From assembly GCF_001611555.1 (NCBI RefSeq), contig NZ_LSGP01000013.1:372001-436000 (forward strand): a DNA stretch of 64,000 bases. Direction: 5' to 3'. The DNA is from Anaerosporomusa subterranea. GTDB lineage: Bacteria; Bacillota; Negativicutes; Sporomusales; Acetonemataceae. The notes beneath the pieces are model-generated. The model was not told the origin of the DNA. It saw nothing but the letters and a program-made list of their open reading frames with translations, and ran no database searches. Positions 56,142-64,000 of the stretch are shown one piece after another. Position numbers and translations under genes: made by a program. Each line of letters opens with the position of its first letter. Positions within the stretch are counted from its first letter, which is position 1.

Positions 56142-57710
56142 CTATTCGTCACCTAACCAAGCCCGAACTAATTGTGCAACTTCTTCCGGTTTTGCTTTTG
56201 CAAACCGTTCAACCGTTTCGCGTTGTTGAATTCGTTCTTGCTCTTCGGGACTCATGGGTTGAACAACCGGTTCTTGCAGCTCTACGGCAGAAGCAGTCTC
56301 TTCAAGACTAGTTACAATTTGAACTTCATTTTCTTTTCTTCTGCGAATAACCAAACGGGCAATGAAATACGCAAGTAATAAAACAACTGCTGCGATGCCA
56401 AGTATAATATACATATTTTGTTTACTTTGTTGTTCTGAGGAAAGTTCTTGTTTCAACCGATCAGTAGCCTCTGTATTGAAAGGAATAATTTCAACAGCGA
56501 TGGCATCACCACGAGCAGGATTTAGCCCCACGGCAGATGATACCACTTTTGCGATGCTTTCTTGCTGTGATCCGCCTACATTGGCGTCCACCAAAACGGA
56601 AACGGTCAAACGCTTTATTGAACCTGGAGCGGCGACTACTTTTTCCTTGGTCTCATTTACTTCGTAGTTGCGAGTCACTTCTTTTTTATCATAGTTGGAT
56701 TGAGTATTATTATTATTGGTTACATAGCCCGGGATGTTGGTGGCGACTCCAGGCGTTCCACCTAGCGCGCCAGTGGTTCCCTTGTATGCTTCTGTCGACT
56801 CCTGCATACTGCGAACAATGCCTTTATCGTCGACAACTGGCTGAAAGGTTTGTTTATCAACTATTCTTTGGTCAAAGTTAAGCTCGACATTGACTCTAAC
56901 CGCAGCCTTGCCTGGTCCAAGCACCTGCTCTAACATTGATTGAGCACTCTTCTGCAGACCATCTTGCACTTTTTTCGTCAACTCGATAAACGTTAAGTTG
57001 GCTTTGGTATCGAATTGTTGCTGTGAATTCGGCTCTTCTTCGTTAAGAACGCGTGCGAAATTATCAACAACAGTGATATTTTCCGCCTTTAAACCTTGAA
57101 TGCTGTGGGCAACGAGGTTAACGATTCCGCGAACTTGCTCTTTTGAAAGCTGAGAATTAGGGCGAAGTTTCAACATAATAGAAGCCGTTGCCGGCTTTTC
57201 ATTTTTTCTATACAGACTGTCTTCCGGCATAACGATATGAACTCTAGCCTTTTCGACTTCGGCAAGTTGTTCAATTGTACGAGACAATTCACCCTGCAAA
57301 GCCTGTAGTAAATAGACCTTATTTTGGAATTCAGTTACACCAAACTTGTTTTGATCGAAAATTTCAAACCCCTTGTTGCCTCGGGGCAATCCTATGCTAG
57401 CCAACTCCAGTCTGATACGGTACACATCGTTGGAGTGTGCCATGATGGCAGTCCCATTATTGCCAATCTCGTACGGGACCTTCATTTCTTTCAACTTTGC
57501 GGCTACTTCGCCAGCGTCTTTGGCTTCCATATTCGTAAACAACGGAACATATTCCGGTCGACCGCCCCACCAGTAGCTCCATCCAAGTATGGATAGGAAC
57601 AATAATAAAGCTACGCCGCCTAGTATGTACCGCTGACGTTTATCGATGGTTTGCCAAAGACGTAGAGACTGTTCTTTCCAGTCGACCATCGTCTCCACCC
57701 TTCCAAGCAA
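56142..57710 (-). CDS. fliF: Flagellar MS-ring protein FliF
   Basis: 522 residues. Two membrane segments (ILGGVALLLFLSILGWSYWWG, about 30; MYIILGIAAVVLLLAYFIARLVI, about 445) flank a periplasmic region with YVPLFTNMEAKDAGEVAAKLKEMKVPYEI and RVHIVMPEDSLY. The C-terminal tail (RFAKAKPEEVAQLVRAWLGDE) binds FliG. Confidence 0.97.
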   Translation of the reverse strand: MLGRVETMVDWKEQSLRLWQTIDKRQRYILGGVALLLFLSILGWSYWWGGRPEYVPLFTNMEAKDAGEVAAKLKEMKVPYEIGNNGTAIMAHSNDVYRIRLELASIGLPRGNKGFEIFDQNKFGVTEFQNKVYLLQALQGELSRTIEQLAEVEKARVHIVMPEDSLYRKNEKPATASIMLKLRPNSQLSKEQVRGIVNLVAHSIQGLKAENITVVDNFARVLNEEEPNSQQQFDTKANLTFIELTKKVQDGLQKSAQSMLEQVLGPGKAAVRVNVELNFDQRIVDKQTFQPVVDDKGIVRSMQESTEAYKGTTGALGGTPGVATNIPGYVTNNNNTQSNYDKKEVTRNYEVNETKEKVVAAPGSIKRLTVSVLVDANVGGSQQESIAKVVSSAVGLNPARGDAIAVEIIPFNTEATDRLKQELSSEQQSKQNMYIILGIAAVVLLLAYFIARLVIRRRKENEVQIVTSLEETASAVELQEPVVQPMSPEEQERIQQRETVERFAKAKPEEVAQLVRAWLGDE

Positions 57711-57733
57711 TAACTACCCAGCAGTTTCTGGCG

Positions 57734-58030
57734 TCACACTTGCATTCTCATAATTTCTTGGTATGCATCGATAACTTTATTGCGAACTTGCATGGTGAGT
57801 TGCAAAGCGACTGCTGCTTTTTCGGAGGCGATTGTCACTTGGGAAATATCCTGTATCTTACCTGCCGCGAGATCAATAGATGCTTTTTCCGCGTCCTTCT
57901 GCAAATGGTTTACACTATCCAACGCTTCAGACAGCATTTTTCCGAAGTCTGCTTCATTAGCACCTACAGGTTTTACAGCAGAGTTAGCATTACGGATGAT
58001 CTCAGTTGGCTTAATTGCATCAATTCTCAT
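57734..58030 (-). CDS. fliE: Flagellar MS-ring/rod junction protein FliE
   Basis: 98 residues, FliE family: FGKMLSEALDSVNHLQKDAEKASIDLAAGKIQDISQVTIASEKAAVALQLTMQVRNKVIDAYQEIMRMQV region is diagnostic. First rod subunit exported. Confidence 0.96.
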   Translation of the reverse strand: MRIDAIKPTEIIRNANSAVKPVGANEADFGKMLSEALDSVNHLQKDAEKASIDLAAGKIQDISQVTIASEKAAVALQLTMQVRNKVIDAYQEIMRMQV

Positions 58031-58040
58031 CTTCTACCTC

Positions 58041-58475
58041 CTAACGCCCAATTTCTAGCGCCTTCATGGCCATCCCTTTAGCTGCATTAACAGCAGCTAC
58101 ATTGGCCTCGTACGCTCGGGTTGCAGTAATCATGTCGACCATTTCAGTGACAATATGTATATTCGGCATTTCTACATAGCCTTCAGGGCTGGCGTCAGGG
58201 TGTTGCGGGTCAAACACTTTTCGCAGCGGAGATTCATCTTGTTTAATTCCAACAACCCGAACTCCTTCGCCAACGGCAAGTTGACTGTTAAGGGTTTGTA
58301 AAAACGATGGTTGATCGGTACGCGGTTGAAATACGACCATTTGACGCCGATATGCACCGCCAGCGGCTGTCCTCGTCGTATTGGCATTGGCAATATTATT
58401 CGATATGACATCCAATCGCAACCTCTCTGCGGTTAAGCCCGAAGCCGCAGCGTCGATGGCGCTAAACATCCCCAT
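58041..58475 (-). CDS. flgC: Flagellar proximal rod protein FlgC
   Basis: 144 residues. FSAIDAAASGLTAERLRLDVISNNIANANTTRT N-terminus, VKQ/MPNIHIVTEMVDMITATRAYEANVAAVNAAKGMAMKALEIGR C-terminus, typical of FlgC. Overlap-free, 2 bp after flgB. Confidence 0.96.
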   Translation of the reverse strand: MGMFSAIDAAASGLTAERLRLDVISNNIANANTTRTAAGGAYRRQMVVFQPRTDQPSFLQTLNSQLAVGEGVRVVGIKQDESPLRKVFDPQHPDASPEGYVEMPNIHIVTEMVDMITATRAYEANVAAVNAAKGMAMKALEIGR

Positions 58476-58477
58476 TA

Positions 58478-58894
58478 TTAACGCCTCCCTTCATTAATCG
58501 CTGATTTTATCGACGAATAGTGGCGACTAAGTTGCTGTACTGTTGCATCATAATAAATAGTGTTTTTAGCCATATTTGCCATTTCAATTTCAATATCGAC
58601 GTTATTTCCATCAGTACGATATGAATTTTCAGTCACTGTACGAATTTGAGGGCTGAGCGCATTAGAACGAACTATCTGCCCAATATGGCGTTCATGGGTT
58701 ATGGACATAGGTAACTTTTTCTTTTTAGAATCCATTTCTTCACGCAAAGCATCTTCAAAGCGTACCTCGCTACGCTTAAAGCCCGGAGTATTTACATTAG
58801 CGATATTATCTGCGATGACCTTATGTCGAACGGAAGCTGCGGCGATTGCTTGTTCAAGCAAAGCTGCATGAGGTGCTGAAGATAAAATATTCAC
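58478..58894 (-). CDS. flgB: Flagellar proximal rod protein FlgB
   Basis: 138 residues. LLEQAIAAASVRHKVIADNIANVNTPGFKRSEVRFEDAL and NNVDIEIEMANMAKNTIYYDATVQQLSRHYSSIKSAI identify FlgB. GTG start six nt after GAGGAGG. First gene of the fla/che operon. Confidence 0.96.
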   Translation of the reverse strand: MNILSSAPHAALLEQAIAAASVRHKVIADNIANVNTPGFKRSEVRFEDALREEMDSKKKKLPMSITHERHIGQIVRSNALSPQIRTVTENSYRTDGNNVDIEIEMANMAKNTIYYDATVQQLSRHYSSIKSAINEGRR

Positions 58895-58966
58895 GAGAGC
58901 CCTCCTCTGGCAAAAAAAACAAATAAAATGACAAATTTATTTAATTACATGCCATACCATACCATA

Positions 58967-58995
58967 ATTCTACAGGAATTGCGCATTTCCTTCAA
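58967..58995 (-). promoter_or_regulatory. Sigma-A-like promoter of the fla/che operon
   Basis: Minus strand: TTGAAG, 17 nt, TAGAAT, about 75 bp before flgB. The spacer contains part of an inverted repeat (AGGAA/TTCCT) that could bind a regulator. I see no clear CodY box. Confidence 0.6.
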
Positions 58996-59075
58996 TGTTG
59001 AATTTGTTAAATAACGATTAACACCGATAATCTTCATAAAATAGGACATTAGTCTGATTATTTGCCAAGACACAC

Positions 59076-59102
59076 AAAAAGCCGTCCGCAGACGGCTTTT
59101 TT
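59076..59102 (-). terminator. Intrinsic terminator of codY operon
   Basis: GCCGTC (59081-59086) and GACGGC (59091-59096) with a CGCA loop, flanked by A5 and T6, so it would work in both directions. It lies 10 bp after the codY stop. Confidence 0.9.
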
Positions 59103-59113
59103 GTGTGGTTCTA

Positions 59114-59893
59114 TTATTTCTTCATTTTCTTCAATTCATCCAACAGGCGTTCGTTAAGAACTCGGATATAGGTACCTTTCATACCAAGAGACTTGGACTC
59201 AATAACACCCGCGCTCTCAAATTTCCGTAGCGCATTCACGATGACAGACCGGGTGATACCGACCCTATCGGCAATTTTACTGGCAACCAACAAACCTTCA
59301 TTGCCATCCAACTCGCTGAGAATATGGATAACTGCTTCTAGTTCAGAGTAGGAAAGCGTACCTAAAGCAACTTGGACTGTCGCCTTTTTGCGCGCTTCTT
59401 CTTCAATTTTTTCGCTACGATCTCGTAAAATCTCCATTCCAACAACGGTGGCACCATATTCGGCCAGAATCAGATCGCCATCAGTTAAGTGGTCATGAAA
59501 TTTAGCGACCAGTAAAGTCCCTAGGCGATCACCACCACCATAGATTGGAATTACTGTCGTAAATTTATCATTAAAGATACAATTGGTTGGTTCTGGGCTG
59601 AACGCGCACATGCCATGTTGGAGCTGTAAGTTAGGAGAAGTCTCAGAAATCTTTAGTAGCCATTCGGTATAACGCTCAGGAAAAATTCCCTGCTTGAGAA
59701 CAAGCTCCTTCATCATGTCGCATTCAAAATCATCAAGTAGAGCGTATCCTAAGACTGCGCCACCTTTGTCGACGACATAAATATTAGCATTAATTACATG
59801 ACACAAAACTGAGGATATTTCGTTATACTCCACTTTTTCTGACTTTTGGAGCAACTTGTTGATCTTACGGGTGCGTTCTAGCAATGATTGCAT
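59114..59893 (-). CDS. codY: Global transcriptional regulator CodY
   Basis: 259 residues. GAF ligand domain ([42 protein letters not shown]; branched-chain amino acids) and C-terminal winged helix with [42 protein letters not shown]. CodY represses stationary-phase and nutrient genes when GTP and isoleucine/valine are plentiful. Last gene of the xerC-hslVU-codY operon, as in B. subtilis. Confidence 0.97.
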   Translation of the reverse strand: MQSLLERTRKINKLLQKSEKVEYNEISSVLCHVINANIYVVDKGGAVLGYALLDDFECDMMKELVLKQGIFPERYTEWLLKISETSPNLQLQHGMCAFSPEPTNCIFNDKFTTVIPIYGGGDRLGTLLVAKFHDHLTDGDLILAEYGATVVGMEILRDRSEKIEEEARKKATVQVALGTLSYSELEAVIHILSELDGNEGLLVASKIADRVGITRSVIVNALRKFESAGVIESKSLGMKGTYIRVLNERLLDELKKMKK

Positions 59894-59938
59894 TTAAAAT
59901 TCGCCTACCTTTCAATAATAAAAATATGTTTTTTTACT

Positions 59939-61324
59939 CTATAGAATATAGTGACTTAGATTCTGATCAACTACTATATGGTTTAGCATTGTCCTGACGT
60001 ATTGTCTGTCGATATGAATCTCTTTTTGCTCAAGGTCAGGCGCTTCATAGGATAGTTGTTCGAGAAGCTTTTCCATCACTGTGTATAGTCGGCGAGCGCC
60101 GATATTCTCTGTCTCAGTGTTGATGGTGCAGGCAATATTAGCAATTTCATCAACCGCATCATCTGAGAATGTGATTGCAACTCCTTCTGCCGCGAGTAAG
60201 CATATATATTGCTTGATTAGTGCCTGCGACGGCTCGGTGAGGATTTGTCTGAAGTCCTCCTTGGACAAGCTCGTCAGTTCGACACGGATGGGAAACCTGC
60301 CTTGCAATTCCGGAATGAGATCCGAGGGCTTTGAGATGTGGAATGCACCAGCAGCGATAAAAAGAATATGATCAGTTTTTACCGGACCATACTTTGTGAC
60401 AACAGTCGATCCTTCAACGATTGGAAGAATATCACGCTGAACTCCTTCGCGTGATACATCAGGTCCGCTCGTTCGGCCTCGGCCAGCGACTTTATCGATT
60501 TCATCTAGAAAGATGATGCCCGCATTTTCTGCTAATTGAATGGCGGAAGCGATAACTTGGTCCATGTCAATCAACTTTTGGGCTTCTTCCTGTATGAGAA
60601 TTTTCCTTGCGTTTGCCACTGTAAGTTTCCGTTTTTTTGTTTTCTTGGGCAGTAAATTCCCTAGCATATCTCCTAGGTTAATTCCCATTTCTTCCATACC
60701 CGATCCAGCGAACATTCCCATAGGTGGGTGAGTAATGTCTTCTACCGCAATTTCGATTAGCTCGTCTTCTAATTCACCTTGCTTCAAGAGTTCTCGCCAG
60801 TGTGTACGTTCAGCCTGGTCATCAAATTTAGAATCATTTTTATTCGGTTCGGTACTGCCTGCAGTCCCTGAGAAAAGGAGTTCAAATGGGTTGCGGGGAG
60901 TTTCTTTCACTGTCGGGCAGAAAAAGTTAACAATCTGTTCGTCAGCCAATTCCCGCGCTTTATCATTTACCTCCAGTATTCGTTCCTGCTTGACCATACG
61001 AATAGCTGTTTCTACTAAATCTCTAACCATGGATTCTACATCTCGCCCCACATAGCCGATCTCAGTAAACTTGGTCGCCTCCACTTTGATAAATGGGGCA
61101 TTTACCAGCTTAGCTAGACGCCTGGCAATCTCGGTTTTTCCTACCCCCGTGGGGCCAATCATGAGAATGTTTTTAGGTATGACCTCTTCCTGCATAGCTG
61201 AAGGCAGCATTCTGCTTCTCCAGCGGTTCCGTAAAGCGATTGCAACTGACCTTTTTGCTTGATGTTGCCCAACGATGTATTTATTCAACTCATCTACAAT
61301 CTGCTTGGGCGTCAACTCGGTCAA
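59939..61324 (-). CDS. hslU: HslU (ClpY) AAA+ unfoldase
   Basis: About 461 residues. [34 protein letters not shown], Walker [32 protein letters not shown] pore loop, Walker [13 protein letters not shown]. It feeds substrates to HslV. A TTG 7 nt after GGGGAGG matches the family N-terminus; a GTG two codons earlier is the alternative. Confidence 0.96.
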   Translation of the reverse strand: MTELTPKQIVDELNKYIVGQHQAKRSVAIALRNRWRSRMLPSAMQEEVIPKNILMIGPTGVGKTEIARRLAKLVNAPFIKVEATKFTEIGYVGRDVESMVRDLVETAIRMVKQERILEVNDKARELADEQIVNFFCPTVKETPRNPFELLFSGTAGSTEPNKNDSKFDDQAERTHWRELLKQGELEDELIEIAVEDITHPPMGMFAGSGMEEMGINLGDMLGNLLPKKTKKRKLTVANARKILIQEEAQKLIDMDQVIASAIQLAENAGIIFLDEIDKVAGRGRTSGPDVSREGVQRDILPIVEGSTVVTKYGPVKTDHILFIAAGAFHISKPSDLIPELQGRFPIRVELTSLSKEDFRQILTEPSQALIKQYICLLAAEGVAITFSDDAVDEIANIACTINTETENIGARRLYTVMEKLLEQLSYEAPDLEQKEIHIDRQYVRTMLNHIVVDQNLSHYIL

Positions 61325-61342
61325 GTTCACCCCTCCCCGGTT

Positions 61343-61873
61343 TTACAATTCTTCCACTGTGATTCGATTGTTTGTGAATACGCATATTCCGGCCGCGATC
61401 TCCAACGCTTGCCTCGCAATTTCTCCTGCTGACAACTCAGAGTGGTTTACAAGCGCCCTAGCTGCGGCTAAAGCATAGGGACCACCTGAACCGATAGCTG
61501 TCACTCCGTCATCAGGTTCGATCACTTCTCCATTACCAGATATAATCAGTAAGCGTTCAGCGTCAGATACAATGAGAAGCGCTTCCAGTCGACGCAAGAC
61601 TCGGTCGAGTCGCCATTCTTTAGCCAATTCAACGGCAGCTCGCATCATATTACCATGGAACTCTTCCAGTTTACCCTCAAACTTCTCGAATAAGGTGAAA
61701 GCATCAGCGACAGACCCAGCAAAGCCGGCTAATACCTTGCCATGGTATAATGTGCGAACCTTTTTCGCATTGTGCTTCATTATCGTATTTCCGCCAAAAG
61801 TTACCTGACCATCGCCTGCGAGCGCAGTTTTACCTTTGTGACGCACGGCGACAATTGTGGTCGCGTGAAACAT
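61343..61873 (-). CDS. hslV: HslV (ClpQ) peptidase
   Basis: 176 residues. N-terminal nucleophile hydrolase: [10 protein letters not shown] with the likely catalytic Thr after a four-residue propeptide, then AGDGQVTFG and [24 protein letters not shown]. subtilis instead exposes Ser after Met. Proteasome-like partner of HslU. Confidence 0.96.
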   Translation of the reverse strand: MFHATTIVAVRHKGKTALAGDGQVTFGGNTIMKHNAKKVRTLYHGKVLAGFAGSVADAFTLFEKFEGKLEEFHGNMMRAAVELAKEWRLDRVLRRLEALLIVSDAERLLIISGNGEVIEPDDGVTAIGSGGPYALAAARALVNHSELSAGEIARQALEIAAGICVFTNNRITVEEL

Positions 61874-61883
61874 GCTATCCCTC

Positions 61884-62789
61884 CTATGCTCGAGGATGCG
61901 CGTGCCGATAGATAGCCTTTAGTTTCTCTTTGGTAATGTGAGTGTAAAGTTGTGTTGTGGAAAGACTGACATGCCCTAGAAGTTCTTGAACAAAGCGGAG
62001 ATCAGCCCCATGATCGAGTAAGTGCGTAGCAAAACTATGACGAATTGTGTGAGGAGTAACATGCTTGGCAAGAGCCAGTCTGTCTACATAGTTCTCGAGG
62101 ATACGCCGGACACTGCGGTCTGTTAGCGGTCCGCCTTTACTATTAACGAACACTTTTTTGTGCTCATGTCCTTGGTGCTTACTATACAGTTTGGGGCGCG
62201 AGTGTTCAAGATAGATAGTCAGGGCATTAACTGCCTTACGTCCAACGGGTACGATACGCTCTTTTGATCCCTTGCCATACACTAACACAAAACGACTGTC
62301 AAAATCAATATCGTAAAGATTAAGACCAACCAGTTCACTAACCCTTACACCGGTTGCATACAATAATTCCAAAATTGCCAAATCGCGCAATCCTAGCAAA
62401 TTGTGTCCAGGTAGAGCAAATAAGTCGTTTAGTTCGGCTTCATCAAGAAATTCAGGTAGCCGCTTTTCCAGCTTAGGTGTGTGGATAGAGTTAAAAGGGT
62501 TGTTTTCAAGAACATTTTCACGGCAGAGGAAGCGGAATAATGAACGCAGCGCTGCAATACGACGAGCGATAGTGCGGCGAGCATACTCATTCGTCTTCAT
62601 GTAGGCAAGGTAGGAGCGAATGATCATTTGATTGACTGATCCGAAGTCACCATTAAATCCTTGGTGCCTTGCGTACTCCAAAAAGGTGGAAATGTCTGCG
62701 CTATAGCTGGCAATTGTATGCGCTGAGGCGTTCTTCTCCAGTTGAAGATACAGAATAAAATCTTGCACAGCTTTGTCACAATTAGTCAT
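61884..62789 (-). CDS. xerC: Tyrosine recombinase XerC
   Basis: 301 residues. SAM-like N-terminal domain ([23 protein letters not shown]) and catalytic residues Arg in [12 protein letters not shown], Lys in [12 protein letters not shown], HxxR in [15 protein letters not shown], His in [15 protein letters not shown] with the Tyr nucleophile. Resolves chromosome dimers at dif (CodV in B. subtilis). Confidence 0.95.
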   Translation of the reverse strand: MTNCDKAVQDFILYLQLEKNASAHTIASYSADISTFLEYARHQGFNGDFGSVNQMIIRSYLAYMKTNEYARRTIARRIAALRSLFRFLCRENVLENNPFNSIHTPKLEKRLPEFLDEAELNDLFALPGHNLLGLRDLAILELLYATGVRVSELVGLNLYDIDFDSRFVLVYGKGSKERIVPVGRKAVNALTIYLEHSRPKLYSKHQGHEHKKVFVNSKGGPLTDRSVRRILENYVDRLALAKHVTPHTIRHSFATHLLDHGADLRFVQELLGHVSLSTTQLYTHITKEKLKAIYRHAHPRA

Positions 62790-62833
62790 GGATATTGCCT
62801 TTTCTTGAATATGCTAGCCGAAATTCACACTTT

Positions 62834-62862
62834 ATAGTAGCACATATATGCAAATTACGCAA
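62834..62862 (-). promoter_or_regulatory. Possible promoter of xerC-hslVU-codY
   Basis: Minus strand: TTGCGT overlapping the trmFO stop, 17 nt, TACTAT. Weak, but the only candidate in the 65-bp gap. Confidence 0.35.
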
Positions 62863-64000
62863 GGATATTGTCATACTTTTCTATAAATTGACGCAGTTCT
62901 TCTAAGGATCGTTCCGCTATTAGCCGATTTTTTTCTTTCTTATCTCTGATTTTTCTTCCTAGTGGCGGCAGTAAACCAAAGTTAATATTCATCGGCTGAA
63001 AAGACTTGGCTTCAGCATGAGTAATGTAGTGAGCAAGCGATGCGTGTGCTGTGTTTCTCGGGAATTCGAGGACCGGAGAGTCTTTAGCCAAACGGGCGGC
63101 ATTAATGCCGGCTAGCAGGCCCGACGCGGCAGATTCAACATAGCCCTCAACGCCAGTCATTTGGCCGGCAAAAAGGATGCGCGTATCACTACGTAGCTGC
63201 AAGGTGGGCAGCAATACAGATGGTGAGTTTATGTAGGTATTGCGATGCATTACTCCGAGTCGGACAAACTCCGCCTTGCCCAGACCAGGGATCATACGGA
63301 ATACTCTTTGCTGTTCAGGCCATTTTAGATGGGTCTGGAAGCCTACTATATTATAAAGGGTTGCAGCCGTATTGTCTTGGCGAAGCTGTACTACCGCCCA
63401 TGGAATCTCACCGGTATTGGGATCAGGCAGGCCTACAGGTTTAAGCGGGCCAAAACGGAGAGTATCAATCCCTCTGGCAGCCATAACTTCAACCGGCATA
63501 CAGCCCTCAAAATATATTTCTTTCTCAAAATCCTTCACTGGTACTGTTTCTGCATGAACTAACTCGTGCCAGAACGCTTCATATGTCTCACGATTCATTG
63601 GACAATTTAGATAGTCATCATCCCCTTTGCCATAGCGTGAGGCACGATAAATCACATTCATATCAAGCGAATCCCAAGCGATAATCGGGGCAGCCGCATC
63701 ATAAAAATAGAGCCTGTCGCTACCGGTGAGTTCTTGAATTGTGGTCGAAAGCGCGGATGATGTTAAAGGACCGCTAGCAAAGATCACGATTCCTTCAGGA
63801 ACGGTTGTTACCTCCTCCCGAATAATATTTACTAAAGGATGTTGTGACAAACGGTTGGTTATATATGCGCTAAAGTCCTCTCGATCCACGGCCAATGCGC
63901 CGCCAGCAGGAAGTCTGTTCGCGTCAGCTGCCTGCATAATCAGCGAACCCAATTGCCGCATCTCTTCTTTCAATAAACCTACCGCATTCTCTATATTAGC
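62855..64000 (-). CDS. trmFO: tRNA (uracil-5-)-methyltransferase TrmFO, C-terminal part
   Basis: 382 codons lie in the window; the N-terminus with the FAD-binding GxGxxG lies beyond position 64000. TrmFO methylates U54 of tRNA with methylene-tetrahydrofolate and FADH2. Visible: [83 protein letters not shown] and [30 protein letters not shown]. Precedes xerC as in B. subtilis. Confidence 0.95.
   Translation of the reverse strand, partial: ANIENAVGLLKEEMRQLGSLIMQAADANRLPAGGALAVDREDFSAYITNRLSQHPLVNIIREEVTTVPEGIVIFASGPLTSSALSTTIQELTGSDRLYFYDAAAPIIAWDSLDMNVIYRASRYGKGDDDYLNCPMNRETYEAFWHELVHAETVPVKDFEKEIYFEGCMPVEVMAARGIDTLRFGPLKPVGLPDPNTGEIPWAVVQLRQDNTAATLYNIVGFQTHLKWPEQQRVFRMIPGLGKAEFVRLGVMHRNTYINSPSVLLPTLQLRSDTRILFAGQMTGVEGYVESAASGLLAGINAARLAKDSPVLEFPRNTAHASLAHYITHAEAKSFQPMNINFGLLPPLGRKIRDKKEKNRLIAERSLEELRQFIEKYDNILA

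Noticed and set aside
59000-59035. CCGATAAT-like sequence on the plus strand resembling a SigD -10
   Set aside because: The nearest TAAA is too close (about 11-12 nt instead of about 15) and it points away from flgB into the codY terminator.
58895-59075. CodY-binding box in front of flgB
   Set aside because: I looked for AATTTTCWGAAAATT-like sequence on both strands and saw none close to consensus.

Overview
The window is one long co-directional block. Every gene I can support is on the minus strand, so transcription runs from high to low coordinates. Gene content and order match the Bacillus subtilis chromosome from trmFO through codY and the fla/che operon to rpsB, polC, nusA, infB, rpsO, pnp and the M16 peptidase. 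The organism is therefore a motile Firmicute. The flavour of the proteins, the PilZ gene inside the fla/che operon and the short ferredoxin next to the isoprenoid genes make me favour an anaerobic member of the Negativicutes (Sporomusa/Pelosinus type). That placement is inference from recognition, not from a search.

Read in the direction of transcription: (1) 64000-59114 holds trmFO (partial), xerC, hslV, hslU and codY, closed by a terminator. (2) 58894-27358 is the fla/che operon. It starts with the flagellar basal body and export genes (flgB, flgC, fliE, fliF, fliG, fliH, fliI, fliJ), then a lytic transglycosylase, a MotE-like protein, fliK, flgD, a flagellar operon protein, flgE, flbD, fliL, fliM, fliY, cheY, fliO, fliP, fliQ, fliR, flhB, flhA, flhF and flhG. 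It ends with a PilZ protein, cheB, cheA, cheW, cheC, cheD, a small membrane protein, sigD, fapA, an unknown gene and a SwrB-like gene. A sigma-A-like promoter lies before flgB. (3) 27145-13391 holds rpsB, tsf, pyrH, frr, a small ORF, a 55-residue ferredoxin, uppS, cdsA, dxr, rseP, ispG, proS and polC: translation factors, envelope lipid and isoprenoid synthesis, and replication. (4) 13208-5160 is the rimP-nusA-rnpM-ylxQ-infB-rbfA-nrnA-truB-ribF operon for transcription, ribosome maturation and RNA turnover. B. subtilis ylxP is missing between infB and rbfA. (5) 4984-1 holds rpsO, pnp, a YlxY-type deacetylase-like protein, a secreted amidase and an M16 peptidase (partial), mostly separate units with their own promoters and terminators.

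The strongest anomalies are four. PolC lacks the proofreading exonuclease normally embedded in its PHP domain. fliM carries a frameshift that fits an 11-base loss, in an otherwise intact motility operon. A compact 60-nt multi-armed RNA structure lies between rpsB and tsf. A terminator-like hairpin lies just downstream of the rimP-nusA promoter, placed to act as an attenuator. No tRNA, rRNA, CRISPR array, insertion sequence or prophage gene was seen. Many starts were moved from the longest reading frame to the codon 5-9 nt after a clear Shine-Dalgarno (SD) sequence; several are TTG or GTG.
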